From UBA10438 sp964432155 (GTDB taxonomy: Bacteria; Bacteroidota; Ignavibacteria; Kapaibacteriales; Kapaibacteriaceae): a stretch of 64,000 bases of DNA. The stretch is from the NCBI GenBank assembly GCA_964432155.1, contig CAYSMF010000009.1, positions 1 to 64,000 on the forward strand, written 5' to 3'. Shown one piece after another: positions 1 to 10,453 of this stretch. Position 1 is the first letter of the stretch. Each line of letters begins with the position of its first letter. A program made the translations under genes and the position numbers. The notes under the pieces were generated by a model that had not been told where the DNA came from, did not search any database, and saw only the letters and a program-made list of their open reading frames with translations.

Positions 1-2297
1 CGCTCAAGGATGGGGAAGATGAATTCATCCGCAGAGCGAAACTCTGCAGGGATTACGGTGCCGCCGTTATTGTCATGGCCTTCGATGAAGATGGTCAGGC
101 AGACTCGTTCGAACGTCGCATCGCAATCTGTGAGCGTGCCTACCGCATCCTTATCGATCGGGTCGGCTTCCCTGCGTACGACATCATCTTTGATCCAAAC
201 ATTTTGACTGTTGCCACAGGCATTGAAGAACACAACGGGTATGCTGTCGACTTCATTAAGGCGACGTCGTGGATTAAGCAGCATCTACCGTATGCGCGTG
301 TGAGCGGCGGTGTAAGTAACATCTCGTTCTCCTTCCGCGGCAACGAGCCGGTTCGTCGCGCAATGCATACAGCGTTTCTCTACCACGCCATCGCGGCAGG
401 TATGGATATGGGCATTGTGAATGCTGGACAGATTGATGTGTACGATGAGATTCCGAAGGATCTTCTTGAGCATGTCGAAGATGTGCTGCTGAATCGACGT
501 CCCGATGCAACAGAACGCATGCTTGTGTTTGCTGAAACCGTGAAGGCTACTGATAACGTCGCTGTGCAAGATGAAGCGTGGCGATCATCACCGGTGGCAG
601 ATCGGCTCAAGCATGCGCTTGTAAAGGGTATTACGGAGTTCATCGACGTCGACGTTGAAGAGGCGCGGCAGACCTACCCATCGCCGTTGTCGATCATCGA
701 AGGTCCTCTGATGGACGGCATGAACTACGTCGGTGATCTCTTTGGTGCCGGTAAGATGTTTCTGCCGCAGGTCGTCAAGAGTGCGCGTGTCATGAAGAAG
801 GCTGTGGCGATTCTTACACCGTACATGGAAGAAGAGAAACGTCGTTCCGGCTCGGTGCACGAGAATGCAGGCACCGTGCTCCTTGCAACGGTGAAGGGAG
901 ATGTCCACGACATCGGAAAGAACATTGTTGGCGTCGTGCTCGGTTGCAACAACTTCCGTGTTGTTGACCTTGGCGTTATGGTGCCAACGGAGAAGATCCT
1001 CGACACCGCGCTCGAGATTGGTGCTGATGTGATTGGACTCTCTGGTTTGATCACGCCATCGCTTGACGAGATGGTGCACGTTGCGAAGGAAATGGAACGT
1101 CGTAGGATCACCACGCCACTTCTGATTGGCGGAGCTACAACAAGCAAAACGCACACAGCGGTGAAGATCGCGCCGCATGCGTCGTTCCCTGTTGTGCATG
1201 TTCTCGATGCGTCGCGCGCCGTGCCTGTTGCTGGATCACTCATCAGTGTTGAACAGCGCGATGCCTTTGTCGCAAGCACGAACGAAGAGTATGCTCGTGT
1301 ACGAAGCGACTATGCCGCACGAAGTGATGCCAAGAGTCTGCTCACACTCGAACAAGCACGAGTAAAAGCGCTGAAGCTCGATGTTGATTCTATCGCTCCT
1401 CCACCGGCGCAGCCTGGTGTGCATGTGTTTGACGACATTCCGCTTGATGAGCTACGCTCGTATATCGACTGGACGCCGTTCTTCTTGTCGTGGGAGTTGC
1501 GTGGGCGATATCCGGCGATTCTCACCGATCCTGTCGTTGGTGCCGAAGCGACAAAGTTGAAGAAGGATGCGGATGCACTACTTGAGCGCATCATTGCCGA
1601 ACGACGTATTCGTGCGCGAGCAGTATGCGGCGTATTCCCGGCACACCGTGCGGGTGATGATGTTGTACTCGACCGTGATGTAACGCTTCACTTTCTCCGA
1701 CAGCAGACAGTGAAGGCGCCGACATTGCCGCAGCTTTGTCTCGCAGACTTCATTGCATCGCGTGATCAACTTGCCGACGGAGTTACGGATCACATTGGCG
1801 CGTTCGTTGTCAACACGGGCGATGGCGTTGACGCATTGTGTGCCGAGTTCGAAGCAGCACACGACGATTACTCGTCAATCATGGTCAAGGCTATCGCTGA
1901 TCGTCTTGCAGAAGCTTGTGCAGAATGGTTGCACAAGCAGGTGCGCACGACGATCTGGGGCTATGCTCCCGACGAGCAGCTGACGAACGACGAGTTGATT
2001 CGCGAGACATATCGTGGTATTCGCCCAGCGCCGGGATATCCAGCATGTCCGGATCACACAGAGAAGGATACGCTGTTCGCACTTCTTGATGCGCAGAATG
2101 CTGTTGGCGTGTCGCTGACAGAGTCGTACGCGATGTCTCCCGCATCGAGCGTTAGCGGATGGTACTTTGCGCATCCGCAAGCAGCGTACTTCGCAGTTAA
2201 CAAGATCACCAGCGACCAGCTCGAGGACTACGCAACGCGCAAGGGATGGTCACGTGACGTGGCCGAGCGTTGGTTAGCGCCGAATCTCGCCACTTAA
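1..2297 (+). CDS. metH: Cobalamin-dependent methionine synthase MetH (5' partial)
   Basis: Transfers methyl from 5-methyltetrahydrofolate through cobalamin to homocysteine, making methionine in the cytosol. The gene enters from the left edge; the frame is open from position 3. About 764 residues are visible: the end of the pterin-binding domain (GAAVIVMAFDEDGQAD), the cap, and the B12-binding domain with DVHDIGKN starting at base 900, whose His is the axial cobalt ligand. The AdoMet reactivation domain follows, with the RPAPGYPACPDH motif around 2021-2056, and the gene stops with TAA at 2297. The homocysteine-binding domain, if present, lies outside the window. It ends 22 bp from the converging TonB receptor, with no clear terminator between. 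Identification is near certain; only the N-terminus is unknown. Confidence 0.97.
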   Translation, partial: LKDGEDEFIRRAKLCRDYGAAVIVMAFDEDGQADSFERRIAICERAYRILIDRVGFPAYDIIFDPNILTVATGIEEHNGYAVDFIKATSWIKQHLPYARVSGGVSNISFSFRGNEPVRRAMHTAFLYHAIAAGMDMGIVNAGQIDVYDEIPKDLLEHVEDVLLNRRPDATERMLVFAETVKATDNVAVQDEAWRSSPVADRLKHALVKGITEFIDVDVEEARQTYPSPLSIIEGPLMDGMNYVGDLFGAGKMFLPQVVKSARVMKKAVAILTPYMEEEKRRSGSVHENAGTVLLATVKGDVHDIGKNIVGVVLGCNNFRVVDLGVMVPTEKILDTALEIGADVIGLSGLITPSLDEMVHVAKEMERRRITTPLLIGGATTSKTHTAVKIAPHASFPVVHVLDASRAVPVAGSLISVEQRDAFVASTNEEYARVRSDYAARSDAKSLLTLEQARVKALKLDVDSIAPPPAQPGVHVFDDIPLDELRSYIDWTPFFLSWELRGRYPAILTDPVVGAEATKLKKDADALLERIIAERRIRARAVCGVFPAHRAGDDVVLDRDVTLHFLRQQTVKAPTLPQLCLADFIASRDQLADGVTDHIGAFVVNTGDGVDALCAEFEAAHDDYSSIMVKAIADRLAEACAEWLHKQVRTTIWGYAPDEQLTNDELIRETYRGIRPAPGYPACPDHTEKDTLFALLDAQNAVGVSLTESYAMSPASSVSGWYFAHPQAAYFAVNKITSDQLEDYATRKGWSRDVAERWLAPNLAT

Positions 2298-2319
2298 TCT
2301 CGACTGTCTGCCATTTCGA

Positions 2320-4677
2320 TTAGAATTGGATGTTCAATCCAATTGACGGAAGAACACCGATGCTTTGCTGCAATTCTACAGCATTCGTTTGCTGATTGAA
2401 TCGAATCGAATTTGAGTTGCGCCGGCCTGTTGCGTTCTGCACATCGATGTAGGCGATGAGCTGCCATCCGGAGAAGAACCAACGCTTATCAACGCGCACA
2501 TCAAGGGCGTAGAAGAACGGCAGACGTTCGCCTTGGTTGTAGTATGCAAAGTCCAGCGAGCCAATCGGGAAGCCTGTCTCAGCCGCGCGTTCTGGTGTGG
2601 TGATGTAAGGCGTTGTCGGCAAGCCTTGCGACAAACGCAGCTTGCTACTGATTTCCCACTCTGCATCTGGTCGCCAACCAACAGCGATTGAACCGATGAT
2701 CGGAGAATCAAACGCACCGAGCCGTGCTACACCATCGGCAGCAGTGAACTCTGTACGATTGAGCGAGATCGAGGCCAGACCATAGATTGGAATTGCCGTG
2801 CTGAGTTTCTTCTGCACGAAGAACTCTAAACCGTAGGCAACGCCCGTTCCTTCGGTCGACAATGGTTCGAGACCAAATGGAATATCGTTGTAGATGTCGT
2901 CGAAACCTGCGGGCGAAAGCACGGCTTGCGGACGGAACGTGCGAACTGGATACGAGCCGTATACCTTGTAGTACGCTTCAACCTGAATCTTGAGATCCTC
3001 GGACGCGATCCACTCCCAGCCAAGGATTGCCTGATCTGCGCGAAGTGGCCGAAGTGACGTTGTATTGGTTGGATCGCCGATCAGCCAGATGAATTGTGGG
3101 GCCTGGTAATAGCGTCCGCCACCAAGTCGCAACGTCATCTCTGGTGCAAGCAAGTAGCTGATGGTCGCACGCGGCGCTACAACGAGCTGCTCGTTTTTCA
3201 GGAAGCCATAGTATTCACCGCGACCGCCAAGAACAACCTTCAAGCGGTCGCTGAGCATCCAGTCGACTTGACCGTAGATGCCTGCGCGGAATGCCGTGAA
3301 CGAGGTGTCAACACGAAGCGGTGTTGGACGTCCGACCAGATCACGACGTGCGAATCCAGGCAACGTGATGTCATACGCGAGGTTGCTTGCATACCGTACG
3401 ATTGCGCCTGCATTGATTTCGATATCCGACGACGGAAGGAGCACAAGATCACCGCGGAGAGAATTATCGCCCTCGTATGTCGTGGTGTTGAACACAACGT
3501 TTGCGAGCGAATCCTGCTGCGTTGTGTTGTACGCCGTGAACGTCCGCCCTAACGTCACGTTGAAGTATCCGTTCGAAAGGAGTCGTCGCCAGGTAAGACC
3601 CGAGAAGTACTGATCTTGTGATGGGGCAGTAACGCGGCTGTTCGAGTAACGGTTGTCTGCCGAATCGTTGTTGAACTTGATCTGGTCCAGCGCACCAATT
3701 GTAAGGAACGTCAGCTTGTCGTTCGTCGAGAGGTTGTAGGTGATCTTCGCCGAGAAGTCCCAGTACTCTGGGATAAAGCCAAATCCAGCAAGCGTAAACA
3801 CCAAGTCGAGATAGCTACGACGTGCCGAGAACAGGTACGAGCCCTTGTCACCGAGCGGCCCTTCAGCGATCACACCGAAGCCTGTTGCACTCAAGTTGAC
3901 TTCGCCAGCAAAGCGCTGATCGTTGCCCTCGCGCAGCGAGAGGTTCGTAACTGACGAGAGACGATCGCCGTACTTCGGCCCAAAGCCACCTGTTGAAAGC
4001 GACACATCGCGTACAAATGCAATGTTGATCAGTGATAGGGGGCCACCAGACGACCCTTGAGAGCCAAAGTGATTGATGTTCGGCACTTCGATATTGTCGA
4101 CGACGAAGAGATTCTCAAACGGTGATCCACCTCGTACGGCGAGGTCGTTACGACCTGCTCCAGCGATGGCGACACCTGGAAGAAGTGCGACGGCGCGCAC
4201 GACGTCTTCCTGCACACCTGGGGCGCGTCGTACCTCTTCGCTCGTCAGCAACTGCGTTGACGTGATTGCAGTGCCGTCGCGTTTGAAGGCATCCGACACA
4301 ACCACCGCTTCACCAAGCTGAACGGTTTTCTCTGAGAGTCGGATGAGCAGCGTAGCTGGCTTACCCGGACTGACGACAACGTCGTTGGTGAGGTCCGTTG
4401 CATATCCAACAAGAGTTGTCTTCACGCTGTAGACGCCGGCAGGAACCTTCGTTATGACGAATCGGCCATCTTTCTTCGTCACGGCACCGCGCTTGGTGCC
4501 AACAACCGTTACGGTTGCGCCTGTCACGGGCTGCTGCGTGACCATATCAACGACCTGGCCCGATACAACGCCTGTTGGCGTCGTGGACTGCGTTGTGTCG
4601 ACCTGTCCTTGGACGGCGACCGTCGCGAGCAGCAGAGTGATGACTGAACAGATGCGAACGAGTGCAGTCGTTGGCAT
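2320..4677 (-). CDS. TonB-dependent outer-membrane receptor with carboxypeptidase-regulatory-like N-terminus
   Basis: A 785-residue outer-membrane protein. Residues 1-24 are a signal peptide. Residues about 35-115 form a CarboxypepD_reg-like beta sandwich (GVVSGQVVDMVTQQPVTGAT). A plug domain follows at about 130-230 (VRRAPGVQEDVVRAVALLPG, then AVRGGSPFENLFVVD), then a beta barrel ending in aromatic Phe (GLNIQF). Such proteins import a ligand, often an iron complex, vitamin or oligomer, using TonB energy; the ligand cannot be read from sequence. No SusD partner is adjacent, so a glycan-utilisation locus is not supported. The start has a good Shine-Dalgarno (AGGAG about 9 bases upstream). A near-consensus -7 element (AACTTTTG, minus strand) lies at 4743-4750. 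Gene calling is secure; the substrate is unknown. Confidence 0.93.
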   Translation of the reverse strand: MPTTALVRICSVITLLLATVAVQGQVDTTQSTTPTGVVSGQVVDMVTQQPVTGATVTVVGTKRGAVTKKDGRFVITKVPAGVYSVKTTLVGYATDLTNDVVVSPGKPATLLIRLSEKTVQLGEAVVVSDAFKRDGTAITSTQLLTSEEVRRAPGVQEDVVRAVALLPGVAIAGAGRNDLAVRGGSPFENLFVVDNIEVPNINHFGSQGSSGGPLSLINIAFVRDVSLSTGGFGPKYGDRLSSVTNLSLREGNDQRFAGEVNLSATGFGVIAEGPLGDKGSYLFSARRSYLDLVFTLAGFGFIPEYWDFSAKITYNLSTNDKLTFLTIGALDQIKFNNDSADNRYSNSRVTAPSQDQYFSGLTWRRLLSNGYFNVTLGRTFTAYNTTQQDSLANVVFNTTTYEGDNSLRGDLVLLPSSDIEINAGAIVRYASNLAYDITLPGFARRDLVGRPTPLRVDTSFTAFRAGIYGQVDWMLSDRLKVVLGGRGEYYGFLKNEQLVVAPRATISYLLAPEMTLRLGGGRYYQAPQFIWLIGDPTNTTSLRPLRADQAILGWEWIASEDLKIQVEAYYKVYGSYPVRTFRPQAVLSPAGFDDIYNDIPFGLEPLSTEGTGVAYGLEFFVQKKLSTAIPIYGLASISLNRTEFTAADGVARLGAFDSPIIGSIAVGWRPDAEWEISSKLRLSQGLPTTPYITTPERAAETGFPIGSLDFAYYNQGERLPFFYALDVRVDKRWFFSGWQLIAYIDVQNATGRRNSNSIRFNQQTNAVELQQSIGVLPSIGLNIQF

Positions 4678-4789
4678 ACAACTCCTACGTGGAATAGTTA
4701 ATCGAAGTAGCGTGAAAGGATCGTAAACCCCTCCTCGCTGTGCAAAAGTTCCTCTTTGGCAGCTCGGCGCCGGCTTCTAGCTTCGTCTC

Positions 4790-5419
4790 ATGCTATCTCA
4801 ATCACCACGTGTTCGTGCGGCCATCATTGGTTCGGGGAGCGGTACGAATGCCCGTGCGCTCTGTGCATATGCGGCTGCGAACGCCACAGGCTTTCAGATA
4901 TGCCTCATTATCGCAACGAAACACGACCTTGGAATCGTCGACGTAGCGCAGCAATTCGGTGTGCCGTGTGTGATCTGCGCTGACAAGGCCACATTTGCCG
5001 AGGATGTGTGTGCGTCGATCAACGATCACAACATCGAACTCCTCTTGCTTGCAGGACTGTTGCGTCACGTATCGTCGAGCATCGTTGCGTCGGTTAACGG
5101 TAACGTTCTCAATATTCATCCCTCTCTGCTCCCAAAGCATGGTGGGAAGGGGATGTACGGTCTGCATGTTCACCAAGCTGTCCTCGATGCAGGGGATACA
5201 ACGACAGGTGCTACCGTGCATCTCGTCACGGATGAATACGACCAAGGTCGGGTCATCGCCCAGGCTGAGGTGCCGGTCATTCAAGGTGAGACAGCAGAGC
5301 AACTTCAGGAGCGTGTCAAAGCCATCGAACATCAGCTCTACGGGCCTGCTGTTGATAAGTTCTGTGGCGAGCTGAATCAGCCCCGTTCATCCTCCAAAAC
5401 TCCTCTCGAAGTGGCGTAA
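4790..5419 (+). CDS. purN: Phosphoribosylglycinamide formyltransferase PurN
   Basis: Third step of purine synthesis: transfers formyl from 10-formyltetrahydrofolate to GAR. The 209-residue length fits the family. The glycine-rich GSGSGTN loop is at residues 14-20. The catalytic trio corresponds to N108 and H110 in VLNIHPSLLPKHGG and D151 in VTDEYDQG. The KHGGKGMYG variant after the catalytic His is the form I associate with Bacteroidota. It is encoded opposite the TonB receptor with 112 bp between. PurM of the same pathway lies 11 kb away, so purine genes are scattered here. No terminator is apparent after the stop. Confidence 0.96.
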   Translation: MLSQSPRVRAAIIGSGSGTNARALCAYAAANATGFQICLIIATKHDLGIVDVAQQFGVPCVICADKATFAEDVCASINDHNIELLLLAGLLRHVSSSIVASVNGNVLNIHPSLLPKHGGKGMYGLHVHQAVLDAGDTTTGATVHLVTDEYDQGRVIAQAEVPVIQGETAEQLQERVKAIEHQLYGPAVDKFCGELNQPRSSSKTPLEVA

Positions 5420-5663
5420 AATGGGCCTTCGTACCATCATCAGTAACTTTTCTCACGAGGGAATGTTGATGCCTTACGACCCACCTGTGGAAGAAATCGG
5501 ACATTTATTGTGGCTGTGTGAAGAAAATGTTTGACAATTCCGATCGAAATCACAATTTTATCGGACGCTCCCTGCACCGCGTGGGGTGTGTTATGCCTTG
5601 TACACTGGAAAACTGATCGAATTTTACTTTTTCGTACTTGTTCACTGTTTAACAGAGGTTTGC

Positions 5664-8600
5664 ATGAGCCGCAGACTCCTACTTCTTGCTCTCATGACGG
5701 CAATGGTTGGCAGCACGCTTGCCTTCGCCGGAGACGGGAAAGATGGTGAGGATGTGTTGCGTAAGAGCGGTAGCCGGGCACCTGTGTCCTCCTACCCGCG
5801 TCCGTTCACTGAAACGGGTGCCAATTCGCGACTCTCCCCACAGATCTCCACGGGGTACTATTTTGTCGACTCGGACGACGAAGCACCAGATTTCTGGCGT
5901 CCCGATCCGACGCAGTTCGTCGACACACTTACCGAACCAGGTACGTGGCGTCGTATCGTGTCTGGTCCGAAGCAGTTCGCGGGAACCTACTGGACAGATC
6001 CAGCGCAAAACACCTACGGTGGCTGGGCGTTCTTCCGCAACCCAGGTAATGCGAACGACTCGACAGACAACGCCTTTGCGGGTCCGATCTCGATCGGCTT
6101 CCCGTTCTACTTCAACGGCGTGCGCCAGGACTCGTTCTATGTCTCGACGAACGGTCTGATCCTGTTGACAAACCGTCGTTACTTCTACGAGTACGACAAC
6201 TTTGGCTTCCCTACAACGCGCACACGCCTTGAAGTAACTCCTGGTGTGTTCTCGGCGTATGATCCAGCATCGGACGACACACGTGGTCGCTCAGGTGATG
6301 GCACAACGGACGTAACTCTCGACGATTGGGGCTATCAGCTCGCAACAGGTGGTACTCCAACGAACGCAACAGGTGGTATCCGTTCGGGTGCCAACATGCG
6401 TCTTGAGAGCATCTCATCGCTGTTCGGCGGTCGTCTCCCGCAGGTCATCGCTCCAGCATGGGACGATCTCCAAGTGTCGGTGTACAACACGGAAAACAGC
6501 GCAGTAGACGACTTCTCGAAGGTCTACTACAAGCGTTCGCCATCGAACGACCGTCTTGTGATCTACTTCGTAAACCTCACACCGATTGGTGCTAAGACAG
6601 CTGTTGTTGGTGGCGTGACACACAACGTGAACTTCGCTGCAAACAACCGCCCAGGTATTGGCGAGCACTATCGCTTCTCGCTGCAAGTATCGCTCAACCG
6701 TAACGACAGCTCTGTTGTTGTTCAGTACGAGCGCTTCTTCGGTATCGCTCCACGTAACGCCCTGCAGCCGCACCCAGCAACAGTATGGATGCGTTGTAAC
6801 TCGACAGTCGGTGTGACGGGTCCAGCTCGTCGTCTGAACTGGAACGGTTTCCCGGTTGCAATGCCTGCAAGCACAATCCTGGACTTCAATGCGTTGAAGT
6901 ATCAGCAGTCAACAGAGTACTTGCACAACGTCAATACAGCAGCTGACGGCGGTATCCGTGCAGTGAGCGCACGTAACGACGACAACACAGTACCGAAGGA
7001 CTTCCTTGCTATCAAGTTCAAGCAGTATAAGAATGTACTCCGCGTTATCAACGTGTCGTACCGTGTACGTGCGCTGAACCAAAATGCAAATCTTGCGTTC
7101 TCGGTTGTTGTGCCAACTGCACAAGCGAACAACTACGAGCTTCTTGCTGGTGACATCCGCCTCGGTGCGATCCAGCCAGTTGCTATCGTTCAGAACCTCA
7201 CGAACGACGTTCAAGGCCCACAAGGTGTGAACTACACAGCACAGGGTATCAACTTCAAGGTGCGCTTCCGCATCGTGAACGAAGCCACTGGCAAGATCGT
7301 GTACAACACATCGAAGGCTGTTACAGACGCCGCACTCCGCGATACAACGCTCTCGGGCATCTATCGCTGCGACATCAACGGAAACAACCTCGCCTACCAG
7401 GCAGCTGGAACATTCGTACTTCCATACGAATTCATCAAGGTTGTGTTCCCTCCATTCGAGCCAAATGAATTCATCGACGACCAGATTGGTCGCTTGCTCA
7501 CAACAGTTATTGCTGAGCCAAAGGATTCGCTCAATCAGCCGATTGGTGACCAGTGGCCGTTTGACGATACGACATCGATCCGCGTGTTCGTAATGCGTCG
7601 CCTCACAGACTTCAACGATGACGTCAATGAGTTCCACCTCGTCGGTGGTGCAGCGATGCCTTCGGTTCTGAAGTGGGTGAACATCGAAACAGACGTTGTT
7701 GATGGTGATGAAGTAACGAACAACCCGCCACCTCCACGTGGTGAAGTTCCAGCGAAGAACTCGGACATCTTCCGCCTGAAGTCGCCGGTTATTCGTATCA
7801 ACCGCGTGAACCTCTCGAACGGCGACATCCCTGCCTTCGGTCAGTACGGTGGCGACGAACTTCGTTCGTTCCCAATTAACCTCTCACGCCGCAAGCGCGC
7901 TGTACTCTCGATCTCGTATCAGCGTACTGGTAAGCTCACAAACATTGGTCGTGGCTTCTCTGACAATCGTCTGATCGGCCCTGAGCATCGCGTGAACATG
8001 CTTGCTGTGAACGGCTTCACACCAGGCTACCGTAATCCAGACGAACTCTGGGTTGAGTTTGCACGTCCATCGAACGACCAGCTGAATGGTATCACAAATA
8101 TCCAGCAGTGGGTTCTTGACCCACAGAATCGTGGCACACGCTACCTCCAGCCATTCCGTATGTGGGGTGGTGGCGGTATGGCACGTGGTTATGATCTGAA
8201 CGATTACAACCTCCAGATGGAGAACAACGCGACACCGCCACTTGGTGGTTTCCGTGAAGACCTCTTCGACGACGGTAAGGACTTTGAATACTACAAGGTC
8301 ACGATCCCAATTCCTGACACAGTACTTCGCTGGGTCAACGAAGGTGCTCGTAACTTCCGTTTCCGTCTGCGTGCTCGCTGCTTGAACAACTCGACACCTC
8401 CAAACCCAGCTGACGACGAGGACAACTTCTTCATCGATAACGTGAAGATCCTCTACCCAGACGAAGTAACGGACGTTGAGTTCTCGAACATCCAGCTTAT
8501 TTGGCCATACACGATGGCTCCTGCATCGCAGGCAACACGTGTTCCGATTCGTGTGAAGCTGTCGAACAACACGAACATCGCAGCTCCTGCGTTCTCGGTA

Positions 8601-10373
8601 CGCCTCCAGATCAAGCCTGATGGTAATGAGTTCCAGCAGATCTACTGCCGCACGATCACGGTTCCAACACTTGCTGGTAACCGCGAAGTATTGCTCCCAT
8701 TCCCAGATGCGAACTTCCGTACAACAACACCTGGTCTCTACAAGGTGACGGGTCGCATCTTCTTCCCAGGCAATGACCTTGATACACTGAACGATTCGAC
8801 GTTCACAACATTCCGTATGACATTCGGTCCGTCGTTCTCATACGAGAACAACCCAACGAATTCAACGAACGATGTGCCGAAGCTTCAATTCTCGGGTATC
8901 TCAGGTAAGGGTCTTAACCACCGCGGTGCTTCTTCAGGCGCAGCAGGTTCAGGCTGGCAGTCACCACTCGTTGGTCCAACAGCTCAGTACACATCTGGTT
9001 CGACATGGGGCACGTTCCCAGCGGGCGTAGGTGCGAACGACATGTTTGGTGCTGACGCTGGTAACGCTTCGGGTCAGATTGCTATGCGCTTTACACTGTT
9101 CTCACAAGACACAGTGATCGGCTACCAAGCATACTGGGCTGAACTCAACCAAGACGTGTTGAACATCTCGTTCTCACTCTACCGTGACCAAGGTGGTCTT
9201 CCTGGCGACGACCGCATCGCGAACTCAACAATCCTCCGCCGTCGTGGTGAGGACGAGACAGGTGCATTCACAGAGCCACAATTCGGTAAGTATGTAACAT
9301 ACCTGCTCGCCGCACCAGTGGTCATCCCACCGGGTGAGTACTGGGCATCTGTTGCTCAGATGGGTACTGAAGGTTACGAACTCGGTGCATCGGAATCACG
9401 CATGGGTATGGTGACAACACTCTACTCTGACGTTCCTGTGTTCGGTATCGGTAACCGTACGCTTCTCGTCGACAAGAACTTCCGCGTTCGTCAGCGTAGC
9501 GGTGCGCTCCTTAACGACAACCGCTTTGCATACGAACTCACACGCTTCAGCGGTGACTGGGTGCCATTCACACCGACAATCGGTAACCCTGGCTATCCAC
9601 ACCTCGACGCTATGGGTACAAGCCTTGGCTATGCTACGTTCACACGTGGTTCATGGATCCCGATGCTTCGTCCATACTTCGGAAACCGCTCGTTCGCAAG
9701 CCCTCCTGTATTCGTCGACTGTGGCGTTCCAGTGGAACTCACATACTTCGATGCAAAGGCTCGCGCAAAGGGTGTCGACATCTTCTGGGAAACAGCAACA
9801 GAAAAGAACAACGCTGGTTTCCATGTTGAGCGTCGCTCAGTGAAGGAAGTCACAAACCTTGCAACAGCTACATCGCTTTCATGTGTTGATCGCACAAGCT
9901 CGATCGAAAACCCATGGCAGTCGATTGGCTACGTGCCAGGCGTCGGCAATGCAACAACAGTATCGAACTACAAGTATTTCGATGCAAACGTTGCTCCTGC
10001 TACGAAGTATGAGTATCGCCTCCGTCAGGTCGACGTAGATGGTGCTCAGTCGTTCTCGAACGTTGTGAATGTTGAATTCGGTTCAGCAAACGCAGTTGCT
10101 CTCGACGACAACTTCCCGAACCCAACGAACGGCAAGACAACCTTCAGCTTCAACGTTCCGTTCAGCGCGAAGGTCAAGCTCGAAGTGTTCGACATGATGG
10201 GCAACCTCGTCCACACAGTGTATGACAACAACGTTGCTGGCGCTACTTCAACATATGCTGTTGAGTGGGACGGCCGTAACAGCCTCGGCATGGACGTAGC
10301 TTCTGGCTCGTACATGTACAAGCTCACTGTTGGCGAGACAACGCTCTCGAAGACACTCACGATCGTTCGCTAA
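5664..10373 (+). CDS. Giant secreted protein with type IX secretion sorting domain
   Basis: A 1,569-residue exported protein of unknown function. The ATG at 5664 is chosen because it follows an AGAGG Shine-Dalgarno and opens a clean signal peptide (MSRRLLLLALMTAMVGSTLAFA); the frame stays open upstream to a start at 5586 whose extra 26 residues would bury that signal. The final ~85 residues are a T9SS C-terminal domain: NFPNPTNGKTTFSF, then KLEVFDMMGNLV, ending ASGSYMYKLTVGETTLSKTL. An FN3-like segment (VELTYFDAKARAKGVDIFWETATEKNNAGF) precedes it, a pairing common in T9SS cargo. The body is beta-rich, with a repeated Asn/Thr-rich texture and no catalytic motif I recognise. Compared with neighbours, the central and distal parts seem to favour ACA and CCA codons, which may mean high expression. 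A strong terminator follows. Likely a major surface or extracellular structural protein (inference). Confidence 0.9.
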   Translation: MSRRLLLLALMTAMVGSTLAFAGDGKDGEDVLRKSGSRAPVSSYPRPFTETGANSRLSPQISTGYYFVDSDDEAPDFWRPDPTQFVDTLTEPGTWRRIVSGPKQFAGTYWTDPAQNTYGGWAFFRNPGNANDSTDNAFAGPISIGFPFYFNGVRQDSFYVSTNGLILLTNRRYFYEYDNFGFPTTRTRLEVTPGVFSAYDPASDDTRGRSGDGTTDVTLDDWGYQLATGGTPTNATGGIRSGANMRLESISSLFGGRLPQVIAPAWDDLQVSVYNTENSAVDDFSKVYYKRSPSNDRLVIYFVNLTPIGAKTAVVGGVTHNVNFAANNRPGIGEHYRFSLQVSLNRNDSSVVVQYERFFGIAPRNALQPHPATVWMRCNSTVGVTGPARRLNWNGFPVAMPASTILDFNALKYQQSTEYLHNVNTAADGGIRAVSARNDDNTVPKDFLAIKFKQYKNVLRVINVSYRVRALNQNANLAFSVVVPTAQANNYELLAGDIRLGAIQPVAIVQNLTNDVQGPQGVNYTAQGINFKVRFRIVNEATGKIVYNTSKAVTDAALRDTTLSGIYRCDINGNNLAYQAAGTFVLPYEFIKVVFPPFEPNEFIDDQIGRLLTTVIAEPKDSLNQPIGDQWPFDDTTSIRVFVMRRLTDFNDDVNEFHLVGGAAMPSVLKWVNIETDVVDGDEVTNNPPPPRGEVPAKNSDIFRLKSPVIRINRVNLSNGDIPAFGQYGGDELRSFPINLSRRKRAVLSISYQRTGKLTNIGRGFSDNRLIGPEHRVNMLAVNGFTPGYRNPDELWVEFARPSNDQLNGITNIQQWVLDPQNRGTRYLQPFRMWGGGGMARGYDLNDYNLQMENNATPPLGGFREDLFDDGKDFEYYKVTIPIPDTVLRWVNEGARNFRFRLRARCLNNSTPPNPADDEDNFFIDNVKILYPDEVTDVEFSNIQLIWPYTMAPASQATRVPIRVKLSNNTNIAAPAFSVRLQIKPDGNEFQQIYCRTITVPTLAGNREVLLPFPDANFRTTTPGLYKVTGRIFFPGNDLDTLNDSTFTTFRMTFGPSFSYENNPTNSTNDVPKLQFSGISGKGLNHRGASSGAAGSGWQSPLVGPTAQYTSGSTWGTFPAGVGANDMFGADAGNASGQIAMRFTLFSQDTVIGYQAYWAELNQDVLNISFSLYRDQGGLPGDDRIANSTILRRRGEDETGAFTEPQFGKYVTYLLAAPVVIPPGEYWASVAQMGTEGYELGASESRMGMVTTLYSDVPVFGIGNRTLLVDKNFRVRQRSGALLNDNRFAYELTRFSGDWVPFTPTIGNPGYPHLDAMGTSLGYATFTRGSWIPMLRPYFGNRSFASPPVFVDCGVPVELTYFDAKARAKGVDIFWETATEKNNAGFHVERRSVKEVTNLATATSLSCVDRTSSIENPWQSIGYVPGVGNATTVSNYKYFDANVAPATKYEYRLRQVDVDGAQSFSNVVNVEFGSANAVALDDNFPNPTNGKTTFSFNVPFSAKVKLEVFDMMGNLVHTVYDNNVAGATSTYAVEWDGRNSLGMDVASGSYMYKLTVGETTLSKTLTIVR

Positions 10374-10393
10374 GCGAATCGACCGACTCTATC

Positions 10394-10430
10394 CGAAAGC
10401 CCTCGACACGTTTTGTGTCGAGGGCTTTCG
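10394..10430 (+). terminator. Rho-independent terminator of the giant T9SS gene
   Basis: A perfect 16-bp inverted repeat (10394-10409 with 10415-10430, stem CGAAAGCCCTCGACAC) surrounds a GTTTT loop, 20 bp after the stop codon. The following T tract is weak (CTGTTTAATT), but the stem is exceptionally stable. It insulates the highly biased upstream gene from the isomerase gene. Confidence 0.85.
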
Positions 10431-10453
10431 CTGTTTAATTGCGAGATTGCGGT

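Noticed and set aside
588..1199. 203-codon antisense frame inside metH
   Set aside because: Fully opposite the B12-binding region of a clear metH; composition reads as a shadow frame.
5421..5534. 37-codon open frame right after purN (MGLRTIISNFSHEG...)
   Set aside because: No ribosome site, no recognisable features and it lies in the presumed promoter region of the giant gene.
5531..5561. E. coli-like sigma70 promoter (TTGACA ... TTTTAT) before the giant gene
   Set aside because: Spacing of 19 and poor -10 match; the sigma factor here is of the Bacteroidota type, so the match is probably chance.
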